Assembly: GCA_036524115.1 (NCBI GenBank)
Contig: DATDCY010000060.1
Location: forward strand, 1 to 12,450
Source of the DNA: a bacterium
GTDB taxonomy: Bacteria; JAUVQV01; DATDCY01
Reading direction: 5' to 3'
Length of the DNA stretch: 12,450 bases
Part shown: in pieces, positions 1-6,702 of the stretch
Numbering within the stretch: the first letter of the stretch is position 1
How the letters are laid out: each line of letters begins with the position of its first letter
Translations under genes and position numbers: made by a program
Notes under the pieces: generated by a model
Told to the model about the DNA's origin: nothing
Seen by the model: the letters and a program-made list of their open reading frames with translations, nothing else
The model's database searches: none

Positions 1-1205
1 CAGCTCAGCGCGACCCCGGCGAGGACCGCCGGCCCGAGTCCCGGCAGGTAGGTGTAGCGGTCGGCTGTCGCCTGCCGGCCGACCTGCACGATGCCGAGGA
101 CGGGGGCGAGCGTGAGCAGGTACCAGCCCCAGGTGGCGGGCCAGACGCAGCGGCCCCGGCGCGCGGCGACGAGCGCGTGCGCGGTCAGGCCGAGCGTGAG
201 CGCGGCGGGCAGCAGCGTCCCGGCCGAGAGCCGGAGCAGCCCCTCGGTGTGGGGGTAGAAGGGGACCAGCCGCACGGGCAGCAGCATCCTCCAGAGATAG
301 ACGCCCGGGGCCTTCGCGGCGGCGATCGCCCGCGCGGCGGCGGGGATGTCCGCCAGCGTCACCGCCGCCCCGCCGCCGCGCTGCGCGGCGAGCGTCAGCA
401 CACCCGCGGCGAGGCCGAGCAGGAGAAACGGCAACTTCTCGACGGCGGCGGCCAGGAAGGGGCGCAGGCCGCGCGCCCTGCGGAAGAGCAGCCAGTCCAG
501 CAGCAGCAGCACGGCGGGCAGGCTCACGGCCATGGGCTTGCTCATCAGCGCCAGGGCGTAGAGACCGAGCGCGGCCAGGTAGCGCGGGTCGCGCAGCGCC
601 GGCGCCGCGCGGCCGGCCCGGCCCGCGGCAACGTACGCGGTGTAGGCGAGCAGGGCCAGCAGGAAGAAGAGCGCGCAGAGCAGGTCTTTGCGTTCCGAGA
701 CCCAGGCCACGGACTCGACCCGCAGCGGGTGCAACCCGAAGAGCAGCCCGGCGCACACGGCCGCCGGCAGCGCCGGGACCGCGCCGGCCGCCCGCGCCGG
801 CGCGCCGGCCTCGCCAGCCGCACAGAAGCCGGCGAGACGCACGACCAGGACGACCACGAGGAAGGCGTTTGCCGCGTGGAACAACAGGCTCGTCAGGTGG
901 TGGCCGGCCGGGTTCAGGCCCCAGATGGCGACGTCCGCGGCGTGCGAGAGCCACGTCACGGGGTGCCAGTTGGCGGCGTGGAAGCCGAGGAACGCGTGGC
1001 GCAGGAGGGTCGCGTCGAAGCGGCGGACAAACGGGTTGTTGTAGACGTAGATGTCGTCGTCCCAGTCGACGAACGCGCTGCCGAGCGTGGGGAGATAAAC
1101 CAGGAGGGAGGCCAGCGCGACCAGAGACGCCGCAAGCAGCGTGCGCCGGCCGCCGCGGAGGCCGTCCGGCCGGCGTCCCCGGGTTTCCTCTGTAGGCGTG
1201 CTCAC
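1..1205 (-). CDS. TMTC/DUF1736-like GT-C membrane glycosyltransferase, N-terminal 401 residues (partial)
   Basis: The gene runs off the left edge; 401 codons are visible. The start is GTG at 1205-1203: an in-frame TAG lies about 14 codons upstream and no other start codon falls between. No clear Shine-Dalgarno is visible. The protein is multi-pass. A first membrane segment (about residues 22-42) is followed by an acidic loop, FVDWDDD at 45-51, in the position of the catalytic acidic motif of GT-C/PMT-type transferases. Further family hallmarks are NWHPVTWLSH (79-88), HPLRVESVAWVSERKD (159-174), the MSKPMAVSLP helix start (221-230) and ADRYTYLP (381-388). Bacterial relatives carry this GT-C membrane domain followed by TPR repeats; any TPR part would lie outside the window. 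By family knowledge it would transfer a sugar from a lipid-linked donor to protein on the periplasmic face. Donor and acceptor cannot be read here. Family assignment is firm, substrate unknown. Confidence 0.85.
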   Translation of the reverse strand, partial: MSTPTEETRGRRPDGLRGGRRTLLAASLVALASLLVYLPTLGSAFVDWDDDIYVYNNPFVRRFDATLLRHAFLGFHAANWHPVTWLSHAADVAIWGLNPAGHHLTSLLFHAANAFLVVVLVVRLAGFCAAGEAGAPARAAGAVPALPAAVCAGLLFGLHPLRVESVAWVSERKDLLCALFFLLALLAYTAYVAAGRAGRAAPALRDPRYLAALGLYALALMSKPMAVSLPAVLLLLDWLLFRRARGLRPFLAAAVEKLPFLLLGLAAGVLTLAAQRGGGAAVTLADIPAAARAIAAAKAPGVYLWRMLLPVRLVPFYPHTEGLLRLSAGTLLPAALTLGLTAHALVAARRGRCVWPATWGWYLLTLAPVLGIVQVGRQATADRYTYLPGLGPAVLAGVALS

Positions 1206-1250
1206 CTTGTCGTGCGGGGACGCCGCGCACGCGTCCGGATCCGCCCGGCG

Positions 1251-1280
1251 AATCTACAGGGGCGGCGCGCGGCCTGTCAA
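1251..1280 (-). promoter_or_regulatory. Sigma70-like promoter for the TMTC-like gene
   Basis: On the minus strand a perfect -35 box TTGACA (1280-1275) is followed after 18 bp by TAGATT (1256-1251), which matches four of six bases of the -10 consensus. The GTG start lies about 45 bases downstream. The perfect -35 stands out in GC-rich sequence and suggests the gene is transcribed independently of the cytochrome gene upstream. Confidence 0.55.
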
Positions 1281-1362
1281 CGCGCGCGGTCCGCCAGCCG
1301 TTTGTTCCGGCGCGCCGCGACGGCGGCTTCCCCGACCGCGGGGGGAGGGCCGGGGTGAAGCA

Positions 1363-1394
1363 GGGGCGGCCGCGAACCACGTCGCGGCCGCCCC
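1363..1394 (-). terminator. GC-rich hairpin after the cytochrome-cadherin gene
   Basis: A perfect 13-bp inverted repeat (1363-1375 and 1382-1394) surrounds a 6-base loop. It starts 10 bases after the stop codon of the minus-strand gene that ends at 1405. No T-rich tract follows the stem in either direction, so it is not a canonical intrinsic terminator. It may stabilise the mRNA 3' end or act with Rho. Confidence 0.5.
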
Positions 1395-1404
1395 CGGATG
1401 CAGC

Positions 1405-4400
1405 CTACCTGGTCGCGATCGCCGTGCCGGTGCCGGTGCCCGTGGCGCCCAGGTCGTCGGTCACGGTCAGGGTGACGGTGTACACGCCGACCTTCCTGTA
1501 GCGCTTCGTCACGGTCATCCCGGTCGCCGTGGTGCCGTCCCCGAAGTCCCATGAGTAGGACACGATCGTCCCGTCGACGTCGAACGAGGGCGCGCCGCTG
1601 AAGGTCACCGTCGCGTTCGTCTTGAACGTCTGCGAGTCCGGGCTGACGTCGGCCACGGGGGCGTCGTTGACCGCGGTGACCTCGATGGTGACCGTGGCCG
1701 CCGCGGACGAAGCCTGGCCGTCGCTCGCCCGGTAGGTGAAGAAGTCCGGACCGTTGTAGTCCGCCGCCGGCGTGTAGACGAAGGCGCCGGAAGCATCCAG
1801 GACCACAGTCCCGTGTGCCGGACCGGCGACGAGGACCGCGCTCAGCGCGTCGCCGTCGATGTCCGCATCGTTGCCGAGCAGTCCGGGCGCGGGGACGACC
1901 AGGGCGGTGTCCTCCGCCGTCGTGTATGCGTCGTCGGCGGCGGCCGGCGGATCGTTCACGGGCGTCACTATGATCGACACGTACCCCGGAACCGAGGTCA
2001 GCTGGCCGTCGTTGGCCGTAAAGGTGAAACTGTCCGGACCGTGGTAGTTCGCAAAAGGCGTGTACGTCAGGTTCGGCGCCTCGCCGCTGAGCGTCCCGTG
2101 CGCCGGCGCCTGCGCCACGGCGTACGTCAGCGCATCCCCTTCGACGTCCGCCGCCTGCAGCGTCACGGCAACGGCGGTGTCCTCGGCAGTCATCACACCC
2201 TGACCGATCGGCAGCGGCGGATCGTTCACGGGCGTCACCGTGATCGCCACCGTCGCCGCCGCGGACGAAGCCTGCCCGTCGCTGACCGTGAAGGTGAAGC
2301 TGTCCGGGCCGTTGTAGTTTGCGGCCGGCGCGTACGTCAGGTTCGGCGCCGCACCGCTGAGCGTCCCGTGCGCCGGCTGCTGAGCAACCGCGTACGTCAG
2401 GGCGTCGCCGTCCACATCGGAACCCGTCAGCGTCACCGCCACCGAGCCGTCCTCCGCCACGGTCGCCGCCTGCGCGTCCGCGACCGGCGCGTCGTTCACC
2501 GGGCGCACCGTGATCGTCACGGTTCCGGGAGCGGAGACGGCGCCGAGGGAGTCAGTCACTGTGTAGGTGAAGGAGTCAGTCCCGTGAAAGTCCGGCGCCG
2601 GACGGTAAGAGAAGGCGTCCGCGAAGTCCTGCACCAGGGTCCCGTGCGAGGGGGGCGACGCGACGGTCAGCGTCAGGGGATAGTCCGCCTCGAGGTCCCA
2701 GTCGTTCGTGAGCATCACGCCGGAGATCCTGGAAATCGGCGCGTCCTCGTCGACGAAATACGTGTCGTACACCGCGTAGGGCGGGTCGTTGACCGGCGTC
2801 ACGGTCACCGTCACCGTGGCCGTCGCCTCGGCGCCGTCCATGTCCATGACGGTGTAGGTGAAGCTGTCCGTCCCGAAGAAGTCGGGTGCGGGTGTGTACT
2901 CGATCGTCTCGTCGGGCAGCAGGATGGCGTCGCCGTGCTGCGGGAAGCTCGTGCTGAGGACGTGGAACGCGTCCCCGTTGGGGTCGCTGTCGTTGGCCAG
3001 GACGGAGATGACGACGACCTGGTCCTCGGCCACGGTCGCCGCATCGTCGAGCGCCAGCGGCGCGGCGTTGGCGTCCCGGGCGGAAGCGGTGTTCGTCGGC
3101 GCCGAGAGCAGCTCGTACACCGGCGGCGGGGCCGGGCCGGCGTGCGCCCGCACGCGGTAATAGTACGTGACGTCCCGCATGACGTCGTAGTCGGCCCAGG
3201 AGCTCTCGAGGCCGGGGACGATGCCGTACGGCTGGGTATCGTCCGCGCCCGGGAAGCCCGGGTCCGTCGAGCGATAGATGAAGTAGTCCAGCGCCCCGTT
3301 GACCGAAGGCGTCCACGTCAGCTCCACGCGGCGCGACGGCGTGGGCACGAACGAGGCAACGAGGTTCGCGGGCGGCTGCGGGGTGTACATCATCCCGCAC
3401 TCGAAGGCGCCAACGCCAACGCCGGACGCGAGGAACGGCAATCCCGCCCAGCAGGTGGGCGACCCCTCGTCGGGCAGGTAGCTCTGGGGCGGGCCCGGCG
3501 CCGCGAACATCGGCATCGCGGCGAAGTTGCCGGACCCGTCGTATGCTTGCCACACCGGCCAGAAGGGGAAGTCATTGTTCAGGAGGAGGATCCTTTCCGG
3601 CGGCGTGTACTGATCCACGGGAGCGGGGCCGAGGAAGATCGAGTTCACCGCGGTCAGGAATCCGTCCGGCATCAGGAGCACCATCCGGTAGGTCGAATCG
3701 AGCGTGCACTGCGCCACGAGCCCGGTGCCGATGATCAGCGGCTGATCAGGCGCCTCGTCCCGCACCAGCACCGAGGCGGTGACGACGTCGCCGGTGTCCA
3801 TCTCGATCGTGCCGTTGCGGATCGTGAAGCCGGAGAGCGTGTTGCCGGGACCGCCGTACCCGAGACGGATCTGCGGCACGGGCCACGATGGAGCCGAGAA
3901 GTCGAGGATGCAGCCGTTGGCATCCTGCCCCTTGATCGTGACCCCAACCTTCCCGGCGAGGTCGAGCCGCTCGGTGTAGACCCCCGGCGCCACGTGAATG
4001 CTCGTCGCGAAGGAGGCGGCGTCGATCGCGGCCTGGATCGTCGGGAAATCCTGGGGTACCCGGACCACGTACCCCTGCGTCGTGGTCTCGCCGATCGGGT
4101 CGCTGGGCGCCGAGACCATGCCGTCGCTCAGCCTGACCGAAACCACGCGGTAGACGTGGGGCGTCTCGGGCGCGAGCCCGAAGTCGGAGAAATACGTCGA
4201 ATAGGTCGGCATCGGCGTGACCTTGACGCCGTCGCGATAGACGTCCCAGGCGAGGCCCGGCGGCGTGCCCGGCGGCAGATCCCAGGCGATGGTGATGGAA
4301 TCCGCGGAAACGCCCTGCGGGTGCAGGTTCACCGGCGCCGGGGGCAGGTCGACGCCGCGGATGAAGACGGACGGCGTGAACGGATTGAGCAGGGGCTGGG

Positions 4401-5313
4401 GATCGAGTTCGATGCGGAAGTGGCCCCCTTCCGGGCCAAAATCCGGCGGCGGGTTGGGCCAGAGGACGGAAGCGACGGCCTCCCCCTCCGGTGCGACGGG
4501 AGCGAAGCTCAGCGGGCCGACCGGCATCGGGTAACCGCCCTCCGGCACCCAGCTGACGAAACCGCTCGCGTTGTACGCGAAGTCATTCCCGCGGTTGCGC
4601 ACGGTCACGGCAATCTCCAGGTCCCCGCGCGCGTCGACGCTGAAGTGCACGCTGTTCGTGCTGCTGGGGACAAAGAGGCTGCTGCCGATCGCGGGCGGAT
4701 ACCCCGTGTGGCAGGAACCGCAGAGCGGAACGGTGTTCTCGAAATCGCCCACCCGCAGGAACTTGGAACGACCGCCGACCGGGTAGGAGGGGATGTGCGG
4801 GTCGTGGCAGGTGGAGCAGACCATGCCACCCAAGGTGCCGTCCTGCCAGGGGTACCCCAGTGAATCGAACAGCGGCAGGACCGACGCAGGCGACTGGGGA
4901 AGCAGCGGCGGGGTCGAGGGTGGCGTCCCGTCGAAGTACGGGAACACGTCGTTCGGGTGAGTGAAGCCGCCGCCGACATGCGGGGCGCCGTGACAGTTGG
5001 TGCAGGCGCTCGTCAGCGGCGAGTCGGGGCCGCCGATACGCGCGAGGAAGTACGGCGGATACGGCGGCAAACTGGGATCCTGCTCGTGGATCAACGTGTC
5101 GTGGCAATCCATGCAGACGACTTCCATCGGCGGATAATATGCAGTGCCGTGCCCCTGACCCTGCCCCGGGGCCGAGAGCTGCGCCTGCGCCTGGGTCTCG
5201 GGCAGCGCGTGGCACTTGACGCAGCTGACGTAGAACTGCGCCGCCGCCTGCTGCACGACGGCGAGCATGAGAAGCCCTGTCAATAATGCGACCACGCCTC
5301 TGGAAAGTCTCAT
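1405..5313 (-). CDS. Secreted pentaheme cytochrome / beta-helix / cadherin-repeat / PKD mosaic protein
   Basis: The protein is 1302 residues. The ATG at 5313 is chosen because a typical signal peptide starts there (MRLSRG, hydrophobic core, cleavage near AAA-Q at 25/26); a GTG 22 codons upstream would bury it. Domains in order: five c-type heme sites CxxCH at 31-35, 67-71, 104-108, 166-170 and 198-202, with extra histidines (76, 112, 119, 173) that could be distal ligands; a CARDB-like stretch at about 218-310; FN3-like at 323-412; parallel beta-helix at about 415-640, opening with DFPTIQAAIDAA and ending GVGAFE; a second FN3-like domain at about 645-745; five cadherin-like/tandem-95 repeats at about 752-1217 (AEDxxxxx, DxDGD, HGTL, YTPxxxxxGxDSFTYTV, VTPVNDPP); and a PKD domain at 1220-1300 (WDFGDG). 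No C-terminal anchor or sorting tail is seen. The domains suggest an exported surface or periplasmic redox-adhesin protein; electron-transfer partners are unknown. The ribosome site is a run of nine G. Confidence 0.88.
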   Translation of the reverse strand: MRLSRGVVALLTGLLMLAVVQQAAAQFYVSCVKCHALPETQAQAQLSAPGQGQGHGTAYYPPMEVVCMDCHDTLIHEQDPSLPPYPPYFLARIGGPDSPLTSACTNCHGAPHVGGGFTHPNDVFPYFDGTPPSTPPLLPQSPASVLPLFDSLGYPWQDGTLGGMVCSTCHDPHIPSYPVGGRSKFLRVGDFENTVPLCGSCHTGYPPAIGSSLFVPSSTNSVHFSVDARGDLEIAVTVRNRGNDFAYNASGFVSWVPEGGYPMPVGPLSFAPVAPEGEAVASVLWPNPPPDFGPEGGHFRIELDPQPLLNPFTPSVFIRGVDLPPAPVNLHPQGVSADSITIAWDLPPGTPPGLAWDVYRDGVKVTPMPTYSTYFSDFGLAPETPHVYRVVSVRLSDGMVSAPSDPIGETTTQGYVVRVPQDFPTIQAAIDAASFATSIHVAPGVYTERLDLAGKVGVTIKGQDANGCILDFSAPSWPVPQIRLGYGGPGNTLSGFTIRNGTIEMDTGDVVTASVLVRDEAPDQPLIIGTGLVAQCTLDSTYRMVLLMPDGFLTAVNSIFLGPAPVDQYTPPERILLLNNDFPFWPVWQAYDGSGNFAAMPMFAAPGPPQSYLPDEGSPTCWAGLPFLASGVGVGAFECGMMYTPQPPANLVASFVPTPSRRVELTWTPSVNGALDYFIYRSTDPGFPGADDTQPYGIVPGLESSWADYDVMRDVTYYYRVRAHAGPAPPPVYELLSAPTNTASARDANAAPLALDDAATVAEDQVVVISVLANDSDPNGDAFHVLSTSFPQHGDAILLPDETIEYTPAPDFFGTDSFTYTVMDMDGAEATATVTVTVTPVNDPPYAVYDTYFVDEDAPISRISGVMLTNDWDLEADYPLTLTVASPPSHGTLVQDFADAFSYRPAPDFHGTDSFTYTVTDSLGAVSAPGTVTITVRPVNDAPVADAQAATVAEDGSVAVTLTGSDVDGDALTYAVAQQPAHGTLSGAAPNLTYAPAANYNGPDSFTFTVSDGQASSAAATVAITVTPVNDPPLPIGQGVMTAEDTAVAVTLQAADVEGDALTYAVAQAPAHGTLSGEAPNLTYTPFANYHGPDSFTFTANDGQLTSVPGYVSIIVTPVNDPPAAADDAYTTAEDTALVVPAPGLLGNDADIDGDALSAVLVAGPAHGTVVLDASGAFVYTPAADYNGPDFFTYRASDGQASSAAATVTIEVTAVNDAPVADVSPDSQTFKTNATVTFSGAPSFDVDGTIVSYSWDFGDGTTATGMTVTKRYRKVGVYTVTLTVTDDLGATGTGTGTAIATR
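1663..3060 (-). repeat. Five tandem cadherin-like repeats (about 90 residues each)
   Basis: Residues 752-1217 of the mosaic protein repeat about every 90-100 residues. Boundaries are marked by VTPVNDPP or close variants at about 839, 937, 1027, 1117 and 1212. The third and fourth copies (2490-2221 and 2220-1951) are exactly 270 bp each and strongly alike at DNA level, so they look recently duplicated or homogenised. Acidic DxDGD/DxNGD sites suggest calcium binding, as known for cadherin-type folds. Confidence 0.85.
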
Positions 5314-5316
5314 CGT

Positions 5317-5325
5317 CCCCCCCCC
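5317..5325 (-). promoter_or_regulatory. Nine-G tract forming the ribosome-binding region of the cytochrome-cadherin gene
   Basis: On the minus strand a run of nine G ends three bases before the ATG at 5313. No AGGAGG-like sequence lies elsewhere in the preceding 20 bases, so this run is the only possible Shine-Dalgarno match. A homopolymer of this length can slip, which would change initiation efficiency. Regulation is inferred; the tract itself is seen. Confidence 0.45.
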
Positions 5326-5486
5326 AAGAAGAGAATCCGACCACCCGGCGTTGCGACGGCTCCGGAGCCCGCAGAACACAGGCCCGGCGATTTAGTTGGT
5401 GTACCACGTTTCTCGGGAGCGTGCAACCATGGATGCGGTACCGTTCCGAAGGAGTCCTGCCCGTCACCCGCATCGTCCCCCGGTCG

Positions 5487-5495
5487 CCCCCCCCC
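5487..5495. other. Second nine-C/G homopolymer in the divergent intergenic region
   Basis: A run of nine C (plus strand) ends seven bases before the -35 box at 5503. The ten-base word CATCGTCCCC occurs both just before this tract (5471-5480) and at the start codon of the mosaic gene (5311-5320). The 247-bp intergenic region (5314-5560) otherwise holds a small palindrome (5359-5370), the promoter at 5503-5531 and no recognisable gene. Confidence 0.5.
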
Positions 5496-5502
5496 GGGGT
5501 CG

Positions 5503-5531
5503 TTGACAGGCTCCGCGCCCTGGCCTACAGT
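5503..5531 (+). promoter_or_regulatory. Sigma70-like promoter for the outer-membrane protein gene
   Basis: A perfect TTGACA (5503-5508) is followed after 17 bp by TACAGT (5526-5531), four of six matches to the -10 consensus. Transcription would begin near 5538, leaving a leader of about 20-25 bases that contains the Shine-Dalgarno GGGAGGAG (5547-5554). Confidence 0.65.
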
Positions 5532-5560
5532 CCGGGGCGGCAAGCCGGGAGGAGACGCTG

Positions 5561-6232
5561 ATGCAATTCGTTCGCACAAGAACCGTTGCCGCCGCGCTCG
5601 TGGCGTTCCTCGACGTCGCGCTTCCGGTCGGGGTGCGCGCGGCAGGAACGGGACCGGCGCCGGCAGGCGCGCCACCGGCCGCGACAGCGGCCCCGGCCCC
5701 CGCCCCCGCCAGCCCCCCCGCCTGGGGCCTGCTCGTCCGCGGCGGCTGGTTCGGCGTCCCCGACAGCGTGGCGGGCGCGATCTTCGAGCAGAACCCGGCC
5801 ATCAAGGGGTGGACCGCCGGCGCCGAGGTGCGCTACTACGGCAAGGAGGGGCCGCGCGGCGTCACCAGCTACGGCCTCGCGTTCGATCACGGGTACGCCT
5901 CCGCCGACGGGATCTGGCAGGCGGACAAGTCGGACGAGCCCCTCCAGGGAAGCGGCCACGCGACGCTCGACACGGTGACGCTCACCGCGTACTGGGACAT
6001 CCTGCCCTCGTGGGTGCTCCATCCCTACTTCGGCCTGGGCCTCGGGGTCACGCGCATCGACGGCCAGTACAAGGACGAGGAGGGCACGACGATCACGGCG
6101 CGCGGCTGGATCCCGGCGCTGCACGTGCCCGTGGGGCTCTCCCTCGGGCTGGGCGAGCGCGCGCGGGTCGCGGCCGAGGCGCGCTTCATCGACGGCTTCG
6201 CCGCCGGCGGGGCCCTCGAACTGCGGTTCTAG
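5561..6232 (+). CDS. Outer-membrane beta-barrel protein (OMP_b-brl/OmpW-like)
   Basis: The product has 223 residues. The ATG at 5561 is preceded by a strong GGGAGGAG six bases upstream. Residues 1-28 form a signal peptide (MQFVRTRT, hydrophobic core, cleavage near VRAA). An Ala/Pro-rich linker spans about 29-54. The mature part alternates polar and hydrophobic residues in predicted strands (WGLLVRGGWFGV, GAEVRYYGKEG, TVTLTAYWDI, HPYFGLGLGVTRIDG, ALHVPVGLSLGLGERARVAAEARFIDG) and ends ALELRF. A terminal phenylalanine is the usual recognition signal for the BAM barrel-assembly machinery. Size and strand pattern fit small 8-stranded barrels of the opacity/OmpW kind. It probably sits in the outer membrane; ligand or channel activity cannot be told. 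It is the first gene of a likely two-gene unit with the small membrane protein 3 bases downstream. Confidence 0.75.
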   Translation: MQFVRTRTVAAALVAFLDVALPVGVRAAGTGPAPAGAPPAATAAPAPAPASPPAWGLLVRGGWFGVPDSVAGAIFEQNPAIKGWTAGAEVRYYGKEGPRGVTSYGLAFDHGYASADGIWQADKSDEPLQGSGHATLDTVTLTAYWDILPSWVLHPYFGLGLGVTRIDGQYKDEEGTTITARGWIPALHVPVGLSLGLGERARVAAEARFIDGFAAGGALELRF

Positions 6233-6235
6233 CCG

Positions 6236-6544
6236 GTGGTCCGCAAGGTCGCGCGGAACGTCCTGGCGGCCGTTCTGCTGCTCGTCGGCATCGCGGGGCT
6301 GTTCCTCCCCTTCATCCAGGGGATCGCGATGATCGTGCTGGCCATCGTCGTCGCCGATTTCGAGGCCAAGGAGCACCTGCTCGAGCGCTACCGCCACACC
6401 TGGGTCGGCGGGCACCTCTGGCGGCACCACGAGAAGCGCAAGGCGAAGGCGGCCGCGCCGGCGCCACTCGTGCCGCAGGACCTCGTGCCGGAGTCGGCGC
6501 CGCCCCAGCCTCCGAGGGGCGAGGCTGCCTCCGAGGAAAGGTAG
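6236..6544 (+). CDS. Small two-helix membrane protein (PGPGW-like)
   Basis: The product has 102 residues and starts at GTG three bases after the stop of the beta-barrel gene. There is no Shine-Dalgarno of its own, so translation is probably coupled. Two hydrophobic helices (about 7-24 and 29-41) are joined by a tight turn LPFIQG, the place where PGPGW-family proteins have their Pro-Gly motif. A basic amphipathic stretch follows (DFEAKEHLLERYRHTW, then RHHEKRKAK), and the tail from about 70 is rich in Ala, Pro and Glu. It is likely an inner-membrane hairpin protein with a cytoplasmic tail. The exact PGPGW motif is absent, so family membership is tentative. Function unknown. Confidence 0.65.
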   Translation: MVRKVARNVLAAVLLLVGIAGLFLPFIQGIAMIVLAIVVADFEAKEHLLERYRHTWVGGHLWRHHEKRKAKAAAPAPLVPQDLVPESAPPQPPRGEAASEER

Positions 6545-6605
6545 CCCGGATCGGCTGAGAGGGCTCTTTCCGCCCCTGCCGCGTTGTTCCTCGCGTTGCT
6601 TGTGC

Positions 6606-6623
6606 GGCGGGCACGAGCCCGCC
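6606..6623. terminator. Hairpin in the convergent region, possible bidirectional terminator
   Basis: A 7-bp GC stem (6606-6612 with 6617-6623, loop ACGA) lies between the stop of the small membrane protein (6544) and the stop of accA (6703). GTGC and GCAC flank it loosely. No T tract follows on either strand, so intrinsic termination would be weak. The rest of 6545-6702 shows no gene. Confidence 0.35.
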
Positions 6624-6702
6624 TCCGCGCACGCTCCTCACTGCCTTGCAGGGACGAAAACATCCACTCCCATCCGATTCGGGCAGCGCGTTCCTGTGTT
6701 GT

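Noticed and set aside
177-1358. Plus-strand 393-codon frame at the left end
   Set aside because: Gln/Arg/Gly-rich shadow of the minus-strand TMTC-like gene, whose conserved membrane motifs are unmistakable.
1663-3060. Regular repeats that might be taken for a CRISPR array
   Set aside because: The period is about 270-300 bp, the repeats are coding and diverged, and they encode cadherin-like domains.
1813-4863. A 1016-codon plus-strand frame antisense to the cytochrome-cadherin gene
   Set aside because: Arg/Val/Gly-rich shadow frame without family motifs; the minus strand carries clear heme, cadherin and PKD motifs over the same bases.
5314-5460. Possible cyclic-di-GMP (GEMM) riboswitch before the multiheme gene
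   Set aside because: Such switches precede cytochrome genes in some Geobacter, but the conserved GNAAA/CGCAAA core and paired stems are not found; only small unrelated hairpins are present.
4583-5473. Minus-strand 296-codon frame starting at the second GGGGACGATG
   Set aside because: It is out of frame with the heme and signal peptide sequence and has no motifs; the start context resembles the real one only through the duplicated word.
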